Shown: positions 21,494-33,900 of the stretch, piece by piece | How the letters are laid out: every line of letters starts with the position of its first letter | Numbering within the stretch: position 1 is the first letter of the stretch | Origin: Limnanthes douglasii subsp. nivea | Taxonomy: Eukaryota > Streptophyta > Magnoliopsida > Brassicales > Limnanthaceae | Direction of reading: 5' to 3' | Assembly: GCA_036936605.1 (NCBI GenBank) | Contig: JAUPFV010000005.1 | Location: forward strand, 54,208,742-54,272,741 | DNA: 64,000 nt | The notes under the pieces: model-generated | What the model was told of the DNA's origin: nothing | The model's input: only the letters and a program-made list of their open reading frames with translations | Databases searched by the model: none | Translations under genes and position numbers: made by a program

Positions 21494-21715
21494 GTGCGAC
21501 CAAAGTCCCACATTCCACATTGGTTAAACATGGGAAGAAAGATCAGTATATAAGTTAAGAATACATCTCCATTAGTGTGAAGCCTTTTGGAAGTGGACCA
21601 AAAGCAAAGTCGTGCGGGCCAGTGGGCCCAAAGCGGACAATATCACACTAGTGTGGAGATCAGGGTATTCTTACTTATATATAAAGGCGAATATATTGAC
21701 CCTATATTCCCTACA
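21488..21715 (+). repeat. TRIM 5' LTR
   Basis: A 228-bp LTR bounded by TG and CA (TGTTAGG to CCCTACA). It contains GCGGACAATATCACACTAG, a phrase common in plant TRIM-type LTRs, and a TATATATAAAG box at about 21676. Confidence 0.85.
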
Positions 21716-21717
21716 AA

Positions 21718-21729
21718 TGGTATCAGAGC
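21718..21729 (+). promoter_or_regulatory. TRIM primer binding site
   Basis: TGGTATCAGAGC, complementary to the 3' end of plant initiator methionine tRNA, two bases after the 5' LTR. The same site is used by Copia B and C. Confidence 0.8.
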
Positions 21730-22026
21730 ACCAGACCTAGACGGAACACGATGTGGTGGGTTGTGATGTGGGTGAAATTCTCAGATGCGAACATCATACC
21801 AGTAGCCAGGAGCCATACTCAAGGTGAATGATCTGCTGGATAGATGGAGCGGCGCAGATTCATGTAAAGATTGAGTGCCTAATAGCTCATCAAGCAGGTG
21901 GCTTGATCAAGGAGCGGCATAGTGTGAGCAGATAGATCCGCCCTAAAGCTCTAGAGTTCAGGTTTCTCTCCACCTGACTAGAGTATGCGGATGGAAGTCA
22001 ATTGAGAGGAGGCTAGAGAGGAGGAT

Positions 22027-22200
22027 TGTTAGGTGCGACCAAAGTCCCACATCCCACATCGGTTAAACATTGGAAGAAAGATCAGTATATAAGTTAAGAA
22101 TACATCTCCATTAGTGTGAGGCCTTTTGGAAGTGGACCAAAAGTAAAGCCATGCGGCCCAGTGGGCCCAAGGCGGACAATATCACATTAGTGTTGGAGAT
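22027..22200 (+). repeat. TRIM 3' LTR, truncated
   Basis: Matches the first ~174 bp of the 5' LTR with few changes, then similarity stops at GTTGGAGAT. The last ~54 bp including the TATA box and terminal CA are missing. Confidence 0.85.
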
Positions 22201-22558
22201 TGGTAGAAATGATTCGTAGAAAGTTCATCTTTCTTAACTCAAAACGTACTCCAAAAAAATTTGGACAAGAAATTTCATCTTTTTTAACTCAGAACCTGTA
22301 TTTTGTTTCATTTCCTTAAGACCTTTAGTTTTATTAAAGCTCTCTTTCAAGTACTCAGAACTTGTATTTTGTTTCATTTTAGTAATAAAATTTATTCTTG
22401 CTTAAAATTTATTTCCGTTCAATTTTCTTAACTTTCTAAATCAAACATCATTTTAAAATTAGTTATAAATTGAGTTAAATTTTATAGTTAGACATCGGGT
22501 TGTAATTAATTGTACTTCAAAATAAAATACACATTTGACTTCGGTCTGATTTTAAAAA
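22201..22558. other. AT-rich DNA with a short direct repeat
   Basis: A phrase CTCAGAACYTGTATTTTGTT occurs at about 22274 and again at about 22352. From 22437 the sequence belongs to a repeat that recurs at 28785 (TCAAACATC then TTAGTTATAAATTGAG). Confidence 0.5.
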
Positions 22559-22900
22559 TAAGGGTTTGGCTAAATTCGGACCCAACCAGCCCCAGAAAAC
22601 AAGCGTTTTTGAAGTTTTACAATTTTACCTTTACTCAAACGGTTGAACATTTCTCAACCGCTGGTTGAGATCCTCCCACCCGGCGGAAAAACTGTTTCAC
22701 CCGCCGGGGTAAGCTTCCCCGCCGGTGGAGAGGATTTCAACCGGCAAGGTAAAAAACGGCGCTGAAACTTTGGGGTTGGTTATCATTGAGGGCTCTAATT
22801 TAACCAAACCCTAATAATAACTAAGTGCATCTTAGTTGTGTCAGAGCAAATGTATTTGATTTTAATACTAACTAAATGCATATCACAGGAATTACCCTCC
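22437..22900 (+). repeat. Dispersed repeat R2, copy 1 (interrupted by the MITE)
   Basis: The left part (22437-22560) and right part (22812-22895: TTTGATTTTAATA, CTAAATGC) match, in order, 28785-28925, where the two parts are adjacent. No coding potential. Confidence 0.55.
22562..22811. mobile_element. Tourist-like (PIF/Harbinger) MITE
   Basis: A 250-bp non-coding element with 22-bp imperfect terminal inverted repeats starting GGGTTTGGYTAAATT (four mismatches by eye), flanked by the trinucleotide TAA on both sides (22559-22561 and 22812-22814). TAA duplications and GGG-starting termini are typical of PIF/Harbinger MITEs. The centre is GC-rich with an inner inverted repeat around CCCGCCGGGG / CCCCGCCGG (22698-22728). 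A related repeat at 28785 lacks the element. Confidence 0.72.
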
Positions 22901-23509
22901 ACTTATACCCAGATGAGTTACTATATACAATATACATTTAAAATTAAAACTATAAGACTAATACTAACATAAAATGCCAAAATTTAGTGTTGGTTAATTT
23001 CTATCATATTTGGTATGAGCCGAACGATAGGATTTTTAATAATTCTTTACCTGTGGGCCTTCCTATATCTCATCACATCTTCACGTATCTACAGATTTTA
23101 CAGGATCAAAATATTATGGTCGTGCTAGTACCTTTATTAACACATGGTTTTAGATTTTGAGATTATCTTGTCCTAGATCCCAATCGATAAGAAATACATT
23201 CCGAATTGGCCTGAGGAACCTGTTTCTAGTTCATTCGACTTCCAGTTCACTAAGTTAGGAAGTCTAATCTGTTTCTAGTTCACCAGACTTCCAATTCACT
23301 AAGTAAAGATCTGTTTACGGAATACTTTTTAACTTATAAATATAATTGTAAAACATCCTTTTTTGTATTTGGTCTTTTATAAAAAAAAAGGTTTAATTAA
23401 CTTACCTAGTGTTTATAATAACAATTTTGCTTATTAAGTGATATGGGTTAAACCACTCCCGAGATCATTGTTCATAATTGCGCCATTGAAATTAGAAGAA
23501 GGTTTAGGA
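22901..23509. other. AT-rich DNA, nothing recognised
   Basis: Non-coding. A short near-duplicate phrase CTGTTTCTAGTTCA(C/T)T..GACTTCC occurs twice between 23218 and 23295. No other structure was seen. Confidence 0.5.
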
Positions 23510-25690
23510 CACTAACGTTTATAAGAACATCGATCTCAATGTCATATTAATGGGGTATCAATAGTAATAATGTTATCTATAAATTTAATCTTTTTATAGA
23601 AATAAAATGAACGAAAGATAAATTTATTGACAGTAAAATTTCTTCGTGGATTTAGAATTGAAATGGATTTTTTTTGCTCTTCACCATATATTATATGAAT
23701 TTTCTATCTTTTTGAGAGTTTCTTTAAACAAAATTAAATATATAAAAAGTGTTCATACAAATACCTAGGACATACCCCGAGGAAATACAATCGACAAAAG
23801 AAAGTCGTAGAGAAACCTACCAAGATATCCTAAGTAGAAATGAAAAATACCGATGAGATAAAAGGACTCGGAAAACTACTATCCAAAAACAAACACGAGT
23901 CTATAGGAAGAGAAATCCCTTGATGTCCATATCGATCAGCTACATCAGAAGGGAATACTGGGGAGACCGGGGGAGAAGAAACCTGCAAAAAAGAAAAGAG
24001 TAAGAAGAAGGATAAGCTGTTACAAAGGCCAACTAATTTTGGTGCCATGGAATCTACCCCGAAGGTCAAAAAATATTCAGTGAGAAACCAGGGAGACATT
24101 GGACGGAGGGGAACCAAAGATTCGTGAATTCCTCTCCTTCCAAACGTGATAAATGATCGCGCCGAAACAAGTACGCAAAATGTGACGGTTTCGAGAATGA
24201 GACCAGTTTGACGCCTCATTAACCCAAGACTGCCAGCTAGATACAAGAAAGGAAAAACCGAGCTTTACACTGGCATTTGTCCAAATACTATGGGTGAAAC
24301 TACAGTCATGGAGGAGATGAGCTATAGTTTCAGGAGCAGAGTTGCAAAATGTACAATCAGATGGGGTATTAATACCCCAGCTGAGTAACTTATCCCTAGT
24401 GGACAGTTTGCCTTGGATAGCAAGCCAAAGAATAAAGGAGTGGCGAGGAATATTGAATTTATTCCATACTAACCCAGCCCACCCCACGATCAGGGCAGGT
24501 GAACGAATCGAGTTGTAGGTATCCTTGATTGTGAAGTTAATACATCCAGCCTTCGCAATCCAAAACGGAACGTCCTTAGCCATGATGGTGGGAGGGGGCA
24601 GGGTGCGGATGAGTCTTTTGATCTCCAGAAGATTTGATCGACTTCTAGCTCTAGCCGATCTAACGTTAGACAACCAGTTTTAATTCCTACTGAGGATGAT
24701 ATCAGAGACCATGAAGTTTTTACCGAGTCTGGTATCATCGATGATGTTTGGACCGTAGTGCGATACAAGAGAGTTTTGTAGAAGTCATGGGTCGTACCAA
24801 AAAGAGGTACTCAAACCATCAGTTATAGCCACCCTATACAGTTTACTCGCCAAAGGGCGAAGACGAAGAATTTTCCGCCAAATCCAAGAGTGGGAGGATC
24901 CCAAAGTAAGATTCCATAAATTATTATTTTTGATTTTTTTATTTTTAATCTAATCACACCATATCGAATGGTGGTTATTACTGATAATAGACCAAATATG
25001 TTTAAGGGCATCCGCCTGATTCCAGATTTTTAGGTCTAGGATCCCAAGGTCGTCCTCCTTAGTGGGAGAGGTGAAGTTGGACCATGCAACTTTTTCCCCA
25101 TGGATTTTCATGGCAGAACCTGACCAGAGAAATCAATGAAGATATTGAGTTAGCTCTTTGATGATCCTAGAAGAAAGGATAAAGATGGAGGACCGATAGA
25201 CTTGACTAGCAAAAATGATCGATTTGATGATTTGGAGTTTACCCGTATAGGATAGATGTTTGGTGGTCCAAGAGTCGATCCTAGAGATAATCTTATAAAG
25301 GAGAGGACGACAATTCGTGTGGGTAAGACGACCCGTAAGAAGGGGAACTCCCAAATACTTATCTGGGAGAGATCCTTATACAAAACCCATAAGAGACAGG
25401 AGTTCAGAGCAAAGAGGGTTATTAATTCCGGACAAGTTCTTAAAGAGTAAATGTAGAATACTAAAAAAATCCGGTAAAAAGTAGATATAAAAGAAAAAAA
25501 ACGAAACAAAAACTTCGTTTTACAAATGGTGGGATCTCAAATATTAGTGAAAAATAATAATTAAAATTTGATTTGTATAAAAGCTCAAATACTATATAAT
25601 TAAACTCAATCAATTATATTAATTAATAATAATATGTTTCATTTTACATAATTTTGTTATTTAATAATAATAAGTTTAAGAAAATGGTTA
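23510..25690 (+). repeat. Dispersed repeat R1, copy 1 (interrupted by a LINE)
   Basis: The left arm 23510-23700 (TCATATTAATGGGGTATCAATAG) and right arm 25460-25690 (TGGTGGGATCTCAAAT, ATTAAACTCAATCAATTATATTAATT) match in order the shorter sequence at 53312-53945. The LINE at 23757-25455 lies between the arms. Confidence 0.55.
23757..25455 (-). mobile_element. 5'-truncated LINE (antisense)
   Basis: Read from 25455 leftwards: the RT thumb block DKYLGVPLLTGRLTHTNCRP, RIDSWTTKHLSYTGKLQIIK and LSSRIIKELTQYL (25150-25370). A zf-RVT region follows at 24077-24673: PFWIAKAGCINFTIKDTYN, WAGLVWNKFNIPRHSFILWL, LLSWGINTPSDCTFCNSAPE and IYHVWKERNSRIF. The 3' end shares GGGGTAT..CC and TGTATGAA with the sense LINE's 3' UTR at 34550-34600. 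The coding order and the loss of everything upstream of the RT thumb are typical of incomplete target-primed reverse transcription. Several frameshifts are present. Confidence 0.82.
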
Positions 25691-26517
25691 GGCTATAAAT
25701 TAAACATATTTTGTTGGATCTCTCACTTTACACTCGTTTTTTTAAAACTTAAATTTGAAAATCCAAAACTAACTTTTCATTATAAAGTATTTATGCAATT
25801 GTCATTGTCATAAAAACTAACCCTAATATAAAACTCTAACACACTAACACTTTTACCACAACACTAAAAACATAACCAAATAACATGGAAAACGATGAAC
25901 TAGGTTGCTTTTTGTGAGACTTAAATGAAAAAGATCATTTGTAATTTGTGAAAATAACTCCTTATATTTTTGTTTCCAAGTTTCATTGCATGATTCATAC
26001 GACCGGTAAAGTAGTGTTAAATTTTTGGAATTTTAATTACCATATTTTATAGTAACTTGTAATTTTTTATTTAATTAATAATTTTTATTTAATTTTATTA
26101 TAATATTAAAATATATAAAACGTATAGAAGAAATAAACCAATAATTTAACAATAATTAACTTTGATATTTTAATTAATTTTACCATATTATTACAAAATA
26201 TTAAAATATGTAATACATATCGAAAAGGTAACCACTCATATAATATAAAATTTAATTTTGAAATTTTGATTAACTTTAACCTTCAATAAGTTAAGAAAAT
26301 ATATATGATTTTTTTTTCAAAATTATTGGGTATTTATTAGAGTTGCTTATAGTCTTTAGACTCATTTAATTCTATATTAAGAAAATTAAATAGAATTATT
26401 TGTTTCTATTTTTTTCTTTATATTTATTATCGAATCATATTTTTTTAAAACATTGTGATTAAAATCAAAATTTGGATTTTTTCTTATGAAGTTTGCGACA
26501 TAAACCCTTTCTTGTCC

Positions 26518-26591
26518 CACGACATGTGCGAATTCATCAATCATCATCAGTATTAATTCATGGGTCATGGCCTCACATCGCACATGTCGTG
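26518..26591. repeat. Perfect 13-bp inverted repeat
   Basis: CACGACATGTGCG (26518-26530) and its exact reverse complement CGCACATGTCGTG (26579-26591), separated by 48 bp. GC-rich arms in a very AT-rich neighbourhood. No function can be assigned. Confidence 0.7.
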
Positions 26592-28710
26592 CTATGAATA
26601 TGTATCAGAGCAACCCGCAAATCTGAAATCTTAAAACACATATTCATGCAGCCTTCTACTTAAAATCAAACGCAAAACATAGTTCCACAAATCATATACA
26701 ATACTAGACTATTAAATCAACAAAATAATATCCCAAACCATATGAAAATCGAATTTTTTGAAATCATAAAGTATAACCTAAATATCTACCAAGATACATA
26801 ACAAAATAGGGAAAAAAAACTATTAAGGTTGTATGACATATTTTTATAATGTTGTGAGGTCGGATTCGAGAAACAAAATTTCCCATTTCTTAAGAGGTTT
26901 TCAAAGGTTTAGAGAAAAGATAAACAAAAAAGGTGAGTTTTATCAATCTTGTTTTATATCTTGTTTTTCTGAAAAGTGTATCAATGTCTAAAAGTTAGTC
27001 AGAGATTTAGTAAAATGGTACGAGATCCAGTGACGTAAAATTAAAAAAATATATACATTTTTTAACCTTGCCCTTAGGAAAATTATTTTTAAAGTTTTCT
27101 TATGAGGATAGATTTTGAATTGTTCTTGGCAAGAATATTTAGGAAAATGATTTTTAAAGTTTTTTTATTAGGATAGATTTTGAATTGTTCTTGGCAATAA
27201 TTTTTATTACTTTGCTTTTGATCCATTTGCAAAAGTCATCACATTAGTTGAGATATGATCTTACTTATATATCATTGATCATTCTCATGTTTAACAACAA
27301 AAATGGTGAGGCGTATTTCAGACTACCATATGGTTAGTTTGTAAATACATATTTAACACGATGAGGTTATAAATAATTTATCAAACCTTAGGTAATTATT
27401 GATAAATGAATTTGATGTATGATTTTTATTGGTAGATTATTCTTTTAGAAACTTAGATCCAATTGTACACATTAATATAAAACTTTATTCTTTTTCCACC
27501 TTAATTTGGAAATTCAATTCAATTTTATTTGAAGAAAAAGAATTGATTTAATCTTATACTCTCGAAGTTTTGTATTCAAAAGACTGAATCACCATTTTTA
27601 AAAACTACAAATCTCAAATTGAATTTGATTTAATATTCTTATATTTTTGTACCTGTTTAAAAAGTGCAATCGTAATTCAATTCAATAACCTATTAACCGA
27701 GATAAACAAGAAAAACATTTAAGGTAATAAGTGTTTCAAATATTTTAATGATTATTTTGTTTTAAGTTGAATCAAAAATATTATTTTGTTAGTCATAATA
27801 TAGAATTAATTAATATTAATGATCATATATATTAACACATAAAATAATTTTAAATAAAACAATACGAAACATTTAAATAATTTAAAAGAAATAAATATAG
27901 AATCACAATTGAAATATTAAAAAAAGTATATAGTTAAACCACATGTTATATCGAAATGTAAAATTAAAAATGGAAAAATATATTTTAAATAAATAAATTG
28001 AAATAAATAAATTATTGTTTAAAAAACACAATTTAAAAATACAAGGGGTCGATTTGTCTACAAGATAGGTCATTCAAACTTGAGTATTTAATTTGATTTT
28101 GAATTTTAAATTTTTAAAAAATAGTAAAAAAGTACATAAAGGGTAAAAATAATATTTAAAAAAGTAAGAGTATTGTTACTTTATGATTTTTTACAAAATT
28201 AAAACATTAATTTAATTTATCAAATTATCGATACAAATATATAATATATATTCTAATTAGATATATAGAATATTTTTATTTTTATTTCAATAATCACTCA
28301 CATCAAACTTAATTGCCAATAATCATCAATCCTTAATAATATACAAATAACCATGTTGTGATAAATGAGTATTTATAGATAAAAATAAGTCTCTGAAAAA
28401 ACAATTGTTTTCTAGTTACAGAATTATATGTAATTTATTTCTTAAAAAACAAGTGTATTCCAATTGTGGAATTATTTAATTTGGCTGCTAAAAGCGCAGA
28501 ATTGAATGGAGATCTGTTAAGTAAATAAGAAAAACAATAAAATAAATAGTTGCACAAATAATTAGGTTGGTTGCTAAATAAGCTTATTGTATGGAAAACA
28601 TAAAAGTTAATTTTTATGAAAATAAATGTTTATTAGACGTGAAACAACTAATTTTTTTTTTACTTTCGAAAATATGTGCATTTTTATGTTAAAAAACCTT
28701 TTTTATTAAA

Positions 28711-28740
28711 ATAAAAAATAAAAAATAAAAAATAAAAAAT
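28711..28740. repeat. (TAAAAA)n microsatellite
   Basis: Five units of ATAAAA/TAAAAA type in a row. Confidence 0.85.
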
Positions 28741-28784
28741 GAATTTGTTCCGGTAAAATTTGGTTCCAAGATGTTTTATTTTAT

Positions 28785-28925
28785 ATCAAACATCGTTTTA
28801 TAATTAGTTATAAATTGAGATCAATTTTAGACTCTTTAAATAAATTACAAATTTAGTTTGATTTTAATAGTTTAAATAATAACTAAATTCATAAATGTGT
28901 TTGATTTTAATAATTACTAAATGCG
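28785..28925 (+). repeat. Dispersed repeat R2, copy 2 (empty of the MITE)
   Basis: Contains ATCAAACATCGTTTTATAAT, TTAGTTATAAATTGAG and then AATAATAACTAAATTC directly, without the MITE seen in copy 1. Similarity is clear at both ends but weak in the middle. Confidence 0.5.
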
Positions 28926-29487
28926 TATTACTTATAATAGCTAACCGAATTTCCATAAAAAAAATTTATAACGTATAACCCCTCAACCGGTTTACTAACG
29001 TACCTTGGATTATGAAGTGAAAGTAGAAGGATATCTAGTAAAACACCGCCATCCACCTGACGATCAGGTCGAGCCACCTCCGATTATAAAGCGTAATTGA
29101 AAAGGTATCAACAGGAGATGAGCAGCGAGATAGTCCCATCGGAAAGAAGAAAGTATGATCCTATACTAAAAAAACCTCTAGCAATCTACAGATCCAGACA
29201 TCGTGCGTGTGTGAAAGTCGAATTATACCTCCGACCAATGAACGGTTATTAATCGAGCCGCGAAATCATTATAAATAATAACTAGACGACACTAAAAACT
29301 TAGTGAACGAAACATGGATCTAAAAACATGTGAACTATTAAGAGATAGTGTTATAATTTATAACGTATATAGTATATAAAAAATTAAAACCCAAAGAGAA
29401 GGAAGGTTTTACCAATTAGAGAAATAAAAGTACCGCGCATTTGTATTCCTCTTAACTATAGATTCCAAGGTACCTAAATATATTAGC

Positions 29488-29511
29488 TGTGTTAATACCC
29501 GTATTAACACA
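29488..29511. repeat. Palindrome with 11-bp arms
   Basis: TGTGTTAATAC, CC, GTATTAACACA. A perfect hairpin-capable palindrome about 180 bp before the LINE's target duplication. Confidence 0.7.
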
Positions 29512-29911
29512 CTTTTCTATATCCGAATCGGTATAAACCCAGTTGGCCTTATGAAGGCTTATCTGTGTAAACCATTTTCTATTATATATTTAATTTTTTA
29601 ATCAAAACAAATTAGTTTTTCTTTTGTTTTAGAAAATCATTGAATATATTATAAAAATCAAGGAGGTTTTACCCCAGAAAGAACAAGAATTATCGGTCAT
29701 ATTAACACCAACCGTAAAGAGAAGTTACAGAGTTTATTTCTCTAAACTTCAAGATAAACTATATAACGGTAACATTTGTTGAAGCCAACTGAGTTTTTCG
29801 TTCGTCGTGCGGGTTCAGGCCGTTTTGGCCTGAACATCGGCCACCCTTCCTCTCTTCAGAAAACGGGTTCTATTCTTTGCAATTTTTTTTGTCTTTTTTT
29901 GGTTTCCGGAA

Positions 29912-30885
29912 GGAGATGGCGGTTATTTTTCTCTTCTTAGGGTTCTGGCCTTTGAAGAATTTTCAGTCTCCGTCGTAGTTTTTTTTTGTCTCGGTCCTGG
30001 GTTTTTTAGTCGTCGTCGTTGTTCATTCTGTAAATATCGACCACTTCATACACATCTCTCATCTTCAATGCCTCTGTAGTTTTCTGAGATCTGTCTTCCA
30101 AGTCGGCTCAGTCCCGATATTGTTTGCCAGTCGGATGCTTTTGATTGTTGTCGAGTCTGTCATGATTCCGGTGGTTACTCGATGCCCGAGACTTCTTGGT
30201 GGGTGGTTAACTAGCTACACGATTTCCAGTCAAATCCTTTTCATCGTTGTCGAGCCTGCCGTTAAGGGTGGCTGCTGGTGCCAAAGCGGCGTGTTCTATG
30301 ACCTTAGAACCAGGGCGCCGTTACCGGCCTCTCCCAAATCTGTGTCTGATATATCGGTGGATAGGGAAGCTGGGAATTTTTGTATGGGTTTGGCTGACTC
30401 GAACTCGGGAGACCGGATGGCTTTGGCTGATTCGGAATCAGCAGAGTGGTCTAATCTGAATCATGGAGGCGAGTCGAAACCGGGCGACTGGATAGGTTTG
30501 GGAGTTCCAAAATCGGGGGACTGGATGGCTTTGGCTGAATCGGAATCGGCATAGAGGATTGGTCTGAATCCTGGAGGCGAGTCGAATTCAGACATCTCGA
30601 TAGGTTTGGGAGTTTCAAAATCGGAAGAGAAGATAGCAGTGGCTGGTTCGATGAGTGAAGCCATAGTAAGACTGGGCTTTGACCCAGTGGAGATGCCTGG
30701 TTCTTTACTGGGCTCTCCAGTTGGTATGGGCCAAGATCCAATTATTGGGTCTAGTTTGTTTTTGAGCTCTAAAACAGGTCTGAATAAAGGCCCAATGAAA
30801 TTGCACCAGCCCAATGTCGTCTTGAGGCAGAATTCTAAGAACTCTTTGCCTTTGGGCCGGGTTTCTAAAATCCACGGGCCCACTT
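29912..30885 (+). pseudogene. LINE ORF1 region, contains a tandem repeat
   Basis: GC-richer than its surroundings and read in more than one frame (30120-30554, 30606-30885). It holds a low-complexity segment with repeated GDW..LG and ALAESESA-type residues produced by the repeat at 30409-30628. It ends in a Gly/Pro/Ser-rich stretch before ORF2. The position is right for ORF1, but no zinc knuckle or RNA-binding motif is visible. Confidence 0.5.
30409..30628 (+). repeat. ~112-bp tandem duplication inside LINE ORF1
   Basis: Two units, each starting GACYGGATGGCTTTGGCTGA and ending near TAGGTTTGGGAGTTYCAAAA. The reading phase is broken in the second unit by a TAG at 30553. Confidence 0.7.
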
Positions 30886-30949
30886 AGATCCTATCTATTG
30901 AAAGGATTGGTCCAAATAAAACCAAAGATTTTTTGGGGGCCGGTAGACA

Positions 30950-33900
30950 CCTTACCCATCAGTGCAAAAAGGGTCCTGCCAAGACTTCTCCTTTCCCTTT
31001 AGAGATTGTATTTTCGGAGGAAGTTCCATCTGAAATTGAGCCAGAGAATGCGCATGGATCTCGCCTCCCTCCAATTCAGATCCACTTTTAAGCTCACTGC
31101 TATTTATGCGTTTAACGATGCAAAAGACCGTATCCCCTGTGGAAGGATCTCTATAATATCTCCAAACTGTATAACCACATTCAGTGGGTTTCCCTTGGAG
31201 ATTTCAATGCGATTCGTCACCCTGGCGAGCGGATTGGATCCTCCGAATCTTGGTCTTCAGCTATTGATGATTTCAATAGCTGCAGCTACCATTGCGAACT
31301 CAGTGATCTTAGATCTACAGGATTTCCTTTCACTTGGATTAACAAGCAGCCTGCTCACCCAATTCTTTCTAAAATTTACCGAGTTCTGGTCAACCCAGAT
31401 TAGGATGACCTTTTCCCTATGTCCAGTGTCCATTTTGGATACCTTCGTACATCTGATCATACCACGGTCACTCTTAATCTTGGTCTCTCCCGTCCTAGGA
31501 GGAAAACGCCTTTTCGCTACTTTAATATGTGGCAATCCCATCCCTAGTTTAAGGACCTTGTTTCCTCGAGTTGGAATGCCCCTACCACCTCTGGTGGTAT
31601 GATGATGGTCTCGGATAAGATTTCTCGCCTTCAAACTGTGCTTGCTTCTCTTAATCGCAAAGAATTCTGCGACATCTCTTCCAGAGCCTCTGCTGCTCAA
31701 ACAGCTTTGTTTGAGGCTCAATCAATTCTTGCCACTGATCCTCTCAGCCCTCTTCTTGTTTCTAAAGAATCAGAGGCTTCTGATTGTTTTATCTTTTTCA
31801 GTCGAGCGGAGGAATGTTTTCTTAAGCAGAAATCTAGAGAAAATTGTATCAAGCTGGGAGACCGAAACACTAAATTTTTTCATAATAGCATTAAATCCCG
31901 ACTTTTCCGTAATAAAATTCTCTCGATCTCTGATAATCAGGGAGAATAGGTACAAAGCATTCTGCCTTCTATCCGGATCTTGATAGAGTTTCGACTCTGA
32001 TTTCTTCCTTTGTTACTCAAACTGATAAAGAGTCAATGATCTGTCAGATCTCTAATGCTGAAATTAAACCGGCTCTTTACAATATTGATAGTGACAAATC
32101 TCCTGGTCCTGATGGTTTCAATTCTAGTTTTTTAAAGCCACTTGGAAAATTGTTGGCCCTGACATTTGTAAAGGAGTCCAAGAGTTCTTTCTCACTGGAA
32201 CTCTGATTGATTCTTGGAATGCGACCTCTATAGCTCTTATCCCTAAAAAGGCTTCTCCTTCAGGGCATGCGGACTATAGATCAATTTCTCTTTGCAATGT
32301 TGTCTATAAAATCATATCTAAAATTCTGGCCAATAGAATCAAAATAACCTTTCCTTACCTAATTGATTCTTCCCAATCGGCTTTCGTTACGGGAAGGAAC
32401 ATTTCTGATAACATCCTTCTATCTCAGGAACTCCTGAGGGGTTACAACAATAGTGGTAAAGGAAAAAGGGTTGCCCTAAAAATAGATATAATGAAAGCCT
32501 TTGATAATGTTCGATGGCAACTCATTCTTGACATTTTAGTTGCAATGCAATTTCCTGAGAAGATGATCACTTGGATAATCAAGTGCATCTCTACTCCCTC
32601 CTACTCTATAATCATTAATGGAGATCTTCATGGAAACTTCAAAGGTAAAAAAGGTCTTCGCCAGGGTGACCCTCTATCCCCCATTCTCTTTGCGCTTGTT
32701 ATGCAAGTACTTTCGGGCATCCTTAAAGAGAAAATCCAGGATCGGACTTTCCGTTTTCATTAGAAATGTCATAAGCAGAAAATCATCAATCTCTGTTTTG
32801 CAGATGACCTAATGATTTTCTGCCATGGTGACACTCGATCCCTCAGCCTTATCAATGATGCTCTAGATGATTTCTACTCTCTTTCTCTTCTCAAATTTAA
32901 TCCCTCGAAAAGTCATATTTTCTTCTCGGGAATTGACCATCACCTTCGGTTGAATCTTTTAACAATTTTGAATTTCCCTGAAGGTTCCCTCCCGTTAAAG
33001 TACCTGGGAGTTCCTCTCATCACTGGTAGACTTACCAATTCAGACTGTCGCCCCCTCCTGCACAAAATAACCTCCCGAATTGATTCTTGGACTACCAATC
33101 ACCTCTTTTATACTGGTAGACTCCAATTTATCAAATCGGTCTTATTTGCAGGCCATGTCTATTGGTCCTTGATTTTTATCCTACCTTCTAGGATAACTAA
33201 AGAGTTAAACCAATATCTCTGTCGCTTTCTTTGGTCTGGTTCGACTATAAAAATTTATGGGGCCAAAGTTGCTTGGTCTTCCGTTACCACTCCCTATAAA
33301 GAGGGCGGCTTTGGGATTCTAGACTTAAATATATGGAATCATGCGGCCATCCTTAAGCACCTCTGGTCTATCGTTAGTAATAAGACTCAATCTATCTGGT
33401 GCGAGTGGATCAAAGCTGAAATGATAAAAAAATAAAAATTTCTGGAAAGTTTCATTGATTTCCTCATCCACTTGGATTTGGAGGAAAATTCTTCGTCTTC
33501 GACCTTTGGCTCGTAATTTATACAGGGTGGCTATCGGAAACGGTCAGAACACTTCATTCTGGCATGACCCTTGGCTCCTCTCTTCGTCTCTTGCATCCCA
33601 CTACGGGACTGAAGTCGTCAGCGATTCTCGTTTGGGAAGCAACTTAAAAGTTTCAGAAATTATCAGCAATGGTGAATGGAATTGGCCTGAAAATCTGAGA
33701 TCGGCTCGAGCGCGCAGCTGAGGACACTTGGACGAAATCCACAAGCTAATTATCTCCCTTCCCCATCCGAACATTCTATCAAGGGATGTTCCCTACTGGA
33801 CGGCTAAGGCAGGAAATATCATCTTTACAATTAAGGACACTTACAATGCCCTTCGTGCGCCTACCCGTGAAAAGGGATGGGCGGGGTTAATATGGAATAA

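Larger units (their letters stand above)
21488..22200 (+). mobile_element. TRIM (terminal-repeat retrotransposon in miniature)
   Basis: Two copies of a sequence beginning TGTTAGGTGCGACCAAAG (21488 and 22027) flank about 310 bp of non-coding DNA. The 5' copy ends CCCTACA, followed after AA by the primer binding site TGGTATCAGAGC (21718-21729). A purine-rich tract GAGGAGGCTAGAGAGGAGGA precedes the 3' copy. The element has no coding capacity, so it would depend on another element's proteins. The 3' LTR is cut short, so the target duplication is lost. Confidence 0.85.
25691..29681. other. AT-rich intergenic DNA without genes
   Basis: Very AT-rich (long runs of T and A, many ATTAAT words). No coding frame with recognisable content on either strand. 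It holds the features listed separately: an inverted repeat (26518-26591), repeat R2 copy 2, a (TAAAAA)n tract and a small palindrome. Two nearly identical phrases around TAGATTTTGAATTGTTCTTG occur at 27100-27130 and 27172-27206. Confidence 0.6.

Noticed and set aside
26386..26583. 65-codon minus-strand frame overlapping the inverted repeat
   Set aside because: No recognisable content, and the ATG itself lies inside the inverted-repeat region; treated as chance.
26605..26622. TATCAGAGC as a primer binding site of another LTR element
   Set aside because: The TGG start is missing and no LTR-like end lies next to it.
30451..30883. Antisense proline-rich frames over LINE ORF1
   Set aside because: Shadow of the GC-rich ORF1 and its tandem repeat on the other strand.
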